NCBI RefSeq assembly: GCF_013044515.1
Contig: NZ_JABEPR010000002.1
Location: forward strand, 62,001-126,000
Reading direction: 5' to 3'
DNA length: 64,000 nucleotides
From: Sphingomonas sp. ID1715
Lineage (GTDB): Bacteria > Pseudomonadota > Alphaproteobacteria > Sphingomonadales > Sphingomonadaceae
Shown: piece after piece, positions 60,901 to 64,000 of the stretch
Numbering within the stretch: position 1 is the stretch's first letter
How the letters are laid out: every line of letters starts with the position of its first letter
Position numbers and translations under genes: made by a program
The notes under the pieces: model-generated
Databases searched by the model: none
What the model was told of the DNA's origin: nothing
The model's input: the letters and a program-made list of their open reading frames with translations, nothing else

Positions 60901-61411
60901 CATTCATCTGCGCGATTTGCTGCCGGATTGCGTCCATGGCGACCTTGCCCTGATCGCTGTCGATCACTTCTACAGCTGCTGCAAACCCCTCCTCCTGCCG
61001 CGTTTGGATCGCATCTTCGGAAAGTCTGAGCCTGGTTTCGACTTTGGACCGAAGCACATCGAGGCTCTCGCCCCGGACCGGATTGGCTTGCATCAGCGTT
61101 TCAAGCGAGGACAGGCTTCGACGGGCATCCTCAACCCCCATTCGATAGGGCTCGAGATACTTGTCTTCACCGGTAATGACGAAACCACGCTGGCCGCTTT
61201 CCACATCCAGGGTCGCGATCATCAGCTCGTCGAGCGCCGTGAGCACTTCGTGCGTGTTGCGGATCCGCGCCTCGTTGTCCCGCATTCCGGCCACGTTGCC
61301 GTAGGCGGCATATGCCGTGACGAGGAAAAATCCGACGCCCACCAGCAGGCCGATGATCGACCACCCCGTGGAGGAGAGACGGATGCCCTGCTTCGTTTTC
61401 AGTTCCTGCAA
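57971..61411 (-). CDS. CHASE3-GAF hybrid histidine kinase with three receiver domains
   Basis: 1146 residues. TM helix about 17-38; CHASE3 sensor 40-185; TM helix 190-213; GAF about 235-380; long Gln/Glu-rich coiled coil 380-475; HisKA with His483 (MSHELRTPLN); HATPase with N-box NLLSNAIKFTED, DTGIGI and GTGLGLSISREL; receivers at about 754-870 (Asp803), 877-995 (Asp925) and 1022-1143 (Asp1077). The CHASE3 part senses an unknown periplasmic cue. First gene of the operon with cheR, cheB and the REC-kinase; glutamate-rich coiled coil may be the CheR/CheB target. Confidence 0.93.
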   Translation of the reverse strand: MQELKTKQGIRLSSTGWSIIGLLVGVGFFLVTAYAAYGNVAGMRDNEARIRNTHEVLTALDELMIATLDVESGQRGFVITGEDKYLEPYRMGVEDARRSLSSLETLMQANPVRGESLDVLRSKVETRLRLSEDAIQTRQEEGFAAAVEVIDSDQGKVAMDAIRQQIAQMNVEEARERQQRIAELAAASRAAIIGAVITSLIGIGLTIAIFILMARSSRNRERQSWLQAAQVELSETMRGEKTVPQVADAVLSFLAERTGANAGALFKGESGTFNRVAMLGVADSASVPETFGLNEGLLGKVAADARATTLSDLPAGYLKIGSALGSDTPRHLIVAPIFNEGTVNAVVELGYFDAVDDRVLELLDNVSDSIGVALRSARFRERLQEALEETQRQAAELQAQSEELRVSNEELEEQGNALKESQARLELQQVELEQTNSQLEEQAQTLEGQRDELKRATAALQLKARELEQASQYKSDFLANMSHELRTPLNSLLILSKLLGDNSDGNLSADQVKFARTIESSGNDLLNLINDILDLSKIEAGHVEIEAGTVSTDRLTSDLRKVFEPLAQQRGLELRIALASDAPRSIETDRMRLEQVLKNLLSNAIKFTEDGSVTLTISPGESDIVDFAVADTGIGIDEAQREAIFEAFRQADGTISRKFGGTGLGLSISRELVRLLGGSIRLESEKGKGSTFIVSVPAIYDPATVAPRQLAPVGEGSSEPVLAPARVPVRPKPAQASASVLEDDRRDLSEEKRLLLVIEDDSTFAGIVCDLSRELGFQCIVAGTATEAIDLAREYRPSAIVLDIGLPDQSGLTVLDRLKHEEETRHIPIHVISGTDQSQTALALGAIGFLEKPAPRERLAEVLAGLQDKLASRVRRVLIVEDDEVQREAVARLLGSQDVETVAVGTAAECLEELRRGQYDCMVLDLALPDASGFSLLETLSEEKDGPLPPVIVYTGRDLSADEEQRLRRYSSSIIIKGAKSPERLLDEVSLFLHRVVSDLPPEQRQMIEKARHRDAALEGRRILIVEDDVRNVYSLTSILEPRGALTRIARNGQEALDALREAADDPDKAVDLVLMDVMMPVMDGLTAARAIRADSRWNKLPIVMLTAKAMPDDQQKCIEAGANDYMAKPIDVDKLLSLVRVWMPR

Positions 61412-61514
61412 AATCTACAAACCTCAAGGGAAGAGCCTGCCGCCCTAATTGCACGCAAATTCTGGCAAGCAACTGGTTTTCTGCCGGGCAGCATACCGAG
61501 CCTAAATCCGTGAT

Positions 61515-61565
61515 TTCGATTCTTCTCGAATTATGGTTTGAGCTGGTGCGGAACCGCTTTATAAT
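61515..61565 (+). promoter_or_regulatory. Promoter and possible ArsR site of the arsenic operon
   Basis: TTGAGC at 61,538-61,543 and TATAAT at 61,560-61,565 are separated by 16 bp, a good sigma-70-like promoter 25 bp ahead of the arsR start. Just upstream an inverted repeat TTCGA (61,515) and TCGAA (to 61,530) could bind ArsR or serve the divergent kinase operon. The promoter is better supported than the operator. Confidence 0.55.
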
Positions 61566-61590
61566 ATGTCCAAAGCAAACGGAGATTCGT

Positions 61591-61932
61591 ATGATGCAGG
61601 GCGATCAGATCTGGGCCGTCGATGCCCTGCAGGCGCTCGGGCACGAAACGCGGCTGTCAGTTTTCCGCATGCTCGTAAAGGCTGGGCCCGACGGGCTGAT
61701 GGCGGGCGAGATAGCGCAGGGTTGCGGCGTTCCCGCCTCCACGATGTCGCATCACCTTGCCAATCTCGAGCGGGCAGGCCTCGCGACATCGCAGCGCGAG
61801 AGCCGAGTGATCCGCTATCGTGCGGATTACGCCGGCATGCGGCAGCTGCTCGCCTTCCTGATGGAAGATTGCTGCCAGGGGGATCCGCTGCTTTGCGCCG
61901 ATTTTTCCGAGATCGCGGCCTGCAAGCCCTGA
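61591..61932 (+). CDS. arsR: ArsR-family metalloregulator
   Basis: 113 residues from the ATG at 61,591 (ACGGAG upstream). Winged helix with LQALGHETRLSVFRMLV, MAGEIAQGCGVPASTMSHHL and NLERAGLATSQRES. Cys residues in the recognition region (GCGVP) and a C-terminal cluster (DCCQGDPLLC, AACKP) could bind As(III). The C-terminal Cys placement resembles alphaproteobacterial ArsR rather than the E. coli C-V-C type. First gene of the ars operon, autoregulated by family rule. Confidence 0.92.
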   Translation: MMQGDQIWAVDALQALGHETRLSVFRMLVKAGPDGLMAGEIAQGCGVPASTMSHHLANLERAGLATSQRESRVIRYRADYAGMRQLLAFLMEDCCQGDPLLCADFSEIAACKP

Positions 61933-61962
61933 TCATCAACCACCGCTCATTTCGAGGTTTCA

Positions 61963-62496
61963 ATGTCTGACAAGGTCTACAACGCCCTGTTTCTTTGCAC
62001 CGGGAATTCTGCGCGCTCGATCCTAGGCGAAGCGCTGATGAACAAGATGGGCGAAGGCCGGTTCGCTGCTTACAGCGCCGGCAGCCAGCCGAAAGGTGAT
62101 GTGCACCCGATGGCGATCGAAGTGCTGGGCGACTTTGGCTATCCGACCGAAGGCCTGCATTCGAAAAGCTGGGACGAATTCACGAAGCCCGGCGCGCCCC
62201 AGTTCGATTTCATCTTCACGGTGTGTGACAATGCCGCTGGCGAGAGCTGCCCCGTCTTCCCCGGCAAACCGATCACCGCCCACTGGGGCGTCGAGGACCC
62301 TGCCGCCGTCGAAGGAGAGGAACAGCGTGAGGCCTTCCTCGACGCCTTGAGCTATCTCAAGCGCCGGATCGAACTGTTCCTGATGCTGCCGATCAAGACC
62401 ATCGACGAGATGTCAATGCGCAGCAAGCTTGCCGAGATCGGGCGAGAGGATGGCGCTAGCGCCAAAGCACAGGTCAAAGACGGGAACGCCCAGTGA
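61963..62496 (+). CDS. arsC: Arsenate reductase, low-molecular-weight phosphatase (thioredoxin/mycothiol-type) fold
   Basis: 177 residues. P-loop LFLCTGNSARSILGEAL (C-x5-R) is the catalytic site; the redox Cys lies in CDNAAGESCPVFPG; ITAHWGVEDPAA completes the fold. It reduces As(V) to As(III). The protein has a C-terminal helical extension of about 35 residues beyond the shortest members. It begins 30 bp after arsR and overlaps the next gene by 4 bp (GTGA). Confidence 0.92.
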   Translation: MSDKVYNALFLCTGNSARSILGEALMNKMGEGRFAAYSAGSQPKGDVHPMAIEVLGDFGYPTEGLHSKSWDEFTKPGAPQFDFIFTVCDNAAGESCPVFPGKPITAHWGVEDPAAVEGEEQREAFLDALSYLKRRIELFLMLPIKTIDEMSMRSKLAEIGREDGASAKAQVKDGNAQ

Positions 62497-62921
62497 CTTG
62501 CGACATCGTCATCTATCACAATCCCGAATGCGGGACCTCGCGCAACGCGCTCGCCATGATACGCAATGCCGGGATCGAACCGCACGTGGTCGAATATCTC
62601 AAGACGCCACCTTCGCGCGCAATGCTCGAAAGCCTGATCGAGCGGGCCGGTATCACCCCTCGCGAGCTATTGCGTGAAAAGGGCACGCCGTTCGCCGAAC
62701 TCGGGCTCGACAACCCTACCCTGCCGGACGTGCAGCTTATCGACGCGATGACGGAGCATCCCGTGCTTATCAATCGCCCGCTGGTGGTCTCGCCGCTCGG
62801 CGTGAAGCTTTGCCGCCCGTCGGAAGAGGTGCTCGATCTCGTTCCGGCTGACCAACAAACTGCATTCACCAAGGAAGATGGCGAACAGGTGGTGGACGCA
62901 GCAGGCATGCGCGTGCGCTGA
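62493..62921 (+). CDS. arsC: Arsenate reductase, glutaredoxin-dependent
   Basis: 142 residues of the ArsC/Spx thioredoxin-like fold. Active-site Cys in IYHNPECGTSRNALAMI, PPSRAMLESLI, and the Arg-containing LINRPLVVSPLGVKLCRPSEEV. It reduces arsenate with glutathione and glutaredoxin. It is unrelated in fold and origin to the preceding ArsC, so the operon encodes two independent reductases. GTG start overlaps the upstream stop. Confidence 0.94.
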   Translation: MTCDIVIYHNPECGTSRNALAMIRNAGIEPHVVEYLKTPPSRAMLESLIERAGITPRELLREKGTPFAELGLDNPTLPDVQLIDAMTEHPVLINRPLVVSPLGVKLCRPSEEVLDLVPADQQTAFTKEDGEQVVDAAGMRVR

Positions 62922-62941
62922 GCGAATGACAGGAAACGCAA

Positions 62942-64000
62942 ATGACCCGGACCATTGCAGAACCCGCTCCGGCGGTCTCGCCACTCGGCACGTTCGAGCG
63001 CTTCCTTTCACTTTGGGTGCTGGGAGCCATCCTCGTCGGCCTGGCGCTTGGCATGGTCGCACCGGGCGTAGTCGGCGTCATGGCAGGGCTGGAATACGCC
63101 TCGGTCAATCTGGTGGTCGCGGTGCTGATCTGGGCAATGATCTTTCCGATGATGGTCGGCATCGACTTTTCGAGCATCAAGGATGTAGGTCGCAAGCCCA
63201 AGGGGCTTATCATCACGCTGGTCGTCAACTGGCTGGTCAAGCCGTTCACGATGGCGGCGCTGGCGGTGCTGTTCTTCGATTTCCTCTATGCCGGGCTGAT
63301 GTCGGAAAGCGATGCAGACCAGTATATCGCCGGGCTCATCATCCTCGGCGCAGCACCTTGCACCGCCATGGTGTTCGTCTGGTCGCAGCTGACGCGGGGC
63401 GATCCGGCCTACACGCTGGTGCAAGTGTCGGTGAACGACCTCGTCATGATCTTCGCCTTTGCGCCCATCGTGGCGCTGCTGCTGGGCGTGACCGATATCG
63501 TTGTGCCGTGGGAGACGCTGCTCCTCTCGGTCGTGCTCTATGTCGTCATTCCGCTGGTGGCAGGGGCGATCGCCAGACGGCAGGTCATTCGCTCGCACGA
63601 TGGGGACGAGGCGGCGGTCGATGCCTTCACTGCGCGGCTCAAGCCCTGGTCGATCATCGGCCTGCTGGCGACCGTGGTTCTGCTGTTCGCCTTTCAGGCC
63701 GGAACCATCATCGCTAATCCGCTGCTGATCGTGCTGATCGCCATTCCGATCATCATCCAGTCCTACGGGATTTTCGCCATCGCCTATGCTGCGGCCAAGG
63801 CGTGGAAAGTGCCTCACGACATAGCCGCGCCCTGCGCGCTAATCGGCACATCCAACTTCTTCGAGCTGGCGGTGGCCGTTGCCATCGGATTGTTCGGCCT
63901 GACCAGTGGCGCAGCACTGGCGACCGTCGTCGGAGTGCTGGTGGAAGTCCCGGTGATGCTGTCGCTAGTGGCCTTCGCCAACCGCACGCGCGATCGCTTC
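62942..64000 (+). CDS. arsB: ACR3-family arsenite efflux pump (runs off window end)
   Basis: 353 residues are visible, open at the window edge; ACR3 proteins are about 350-360 long, so almost all is present. About ten membrane helices. The family Cys motif [19 protein letters not shown], preceded by [11 protein letters not shown], and [16 protein letters not shown] are ACR3 hallmarks. It exports As(OH)3 made by the two ArsC enzymes using the proton gradient. It starts 21 bp after the second arsC. Also named acr3. Confidence 0.95.
   Translation, partial: MTRTIAEPAPAVSPLGTFERFLSLWVLGAILVGLALGMVAPGVVGVMAGLEYASVNLVVAVLIWAMIFPMMVGIDFSSIKDVGRKPKGLIITLVVNWLVKPFTMAALAVLFFDFLYAGLMSESDADQYIAGLIILGAAPCTAMVFVWSQLTRGDPAYTLVQVSVNDLVMIFAFAPIVALLLGVTDIVVPWETLLLSVVLYVVIPLVAGAIARRQVIRSHDGDEAAVDAFTARLKPWSIIGLLATVVLLFAFQAGTIIANPLLIVLIAIPIIIQSYGIFAIAYAAAKAWKVPHDIAAPCALIGTSNFFELAVAVAIGLFGLTSGAALATVVGVLVEVPVMLSLVAFANRTRDRF

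Overview
The window looks like the chromosome of an alphaproteobacterium of the sphingomonad group. Support: high GC, the alphaproteobacterial F0 ATP synthase gene order I-a-c-b', DUF1465, DUF465 and DUF1134 (EipA-like) genes, two PEP-CTERM proteins, a DksA with a degenerate zinc site, and class-typical FtsH, RimO and RppH. Genus cannot be fixed from the sequence alone.

Positions 1 to about 32,570 read as core chromosome. In order: the 5' half of the F0 operon (minus strand); a decayed adenylate cyclase; an Rrf2 regulator; nitronate monooxygenase; small DUF465 proteins; PilZ; DksA; a host-attachment family protein; serS; a PEP-CTERM FG-GAP protein; surE; a K+ channel gene overlapping a TIR-TPR gene; a second PEP-CTERM protein; a TPR-cyclase; rimO; an HSL-type esterase with rppH; a glycosyltransferase fused to UDP-galactopyranose mutase; katG with a cyclic-nucleotide-domain/thioredoxin-reductase-like protein; ftsH and tilS; a glutaminyl cyclotransferase with ygfZ; pyrC; DUF1134; and tRNA-Ser(GCU).

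From the 3' end of tRNA-Ser the content becomes accessory. A P4-type integrase (32,759) is followed by a lytic transglycosylase, a CHC2/toprim primase-like protein and a 1413-residue methyltransferase/strawberry-notch helicase. These are typical cargo of integrative and conjugative elements. From 40.1 to 54.5 kb lies a dense set of genes for handling aldehydes and electrophiles: two DJ-1/PfpI proteins, a glyoxalase-fold protein, an Old Yellow Enzyme, an SDR, an ABM monooxygenase, a frameshifted formaldehyde-dehydrogenase-like gene, a UvrA2-like ATPase, a glutathione-dependent formaldehyde dehydrogenase, a quinone oxidoreductase with a divergent TetR, and an aldo/keto reductase. LysR and TetR genes with visible dyads suggest local control.

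At 55,054-55,099 there is a 46-bp 3' fragment of a tRNA-Lys(CUU) gene. It looks like the scar of a second integration, whose element would lie to the right. That right segment carries an overlapping minus-strand sensory operon (CHASE3-GAF hybrid kinase with three receivers, CheR, CheB, REC-kinase) that lacks an MCP, CheA or CheW. It also carries an arsenic operon (arsR, two unrelated arsC reductases, ACR3 pump) that runs off the window end.
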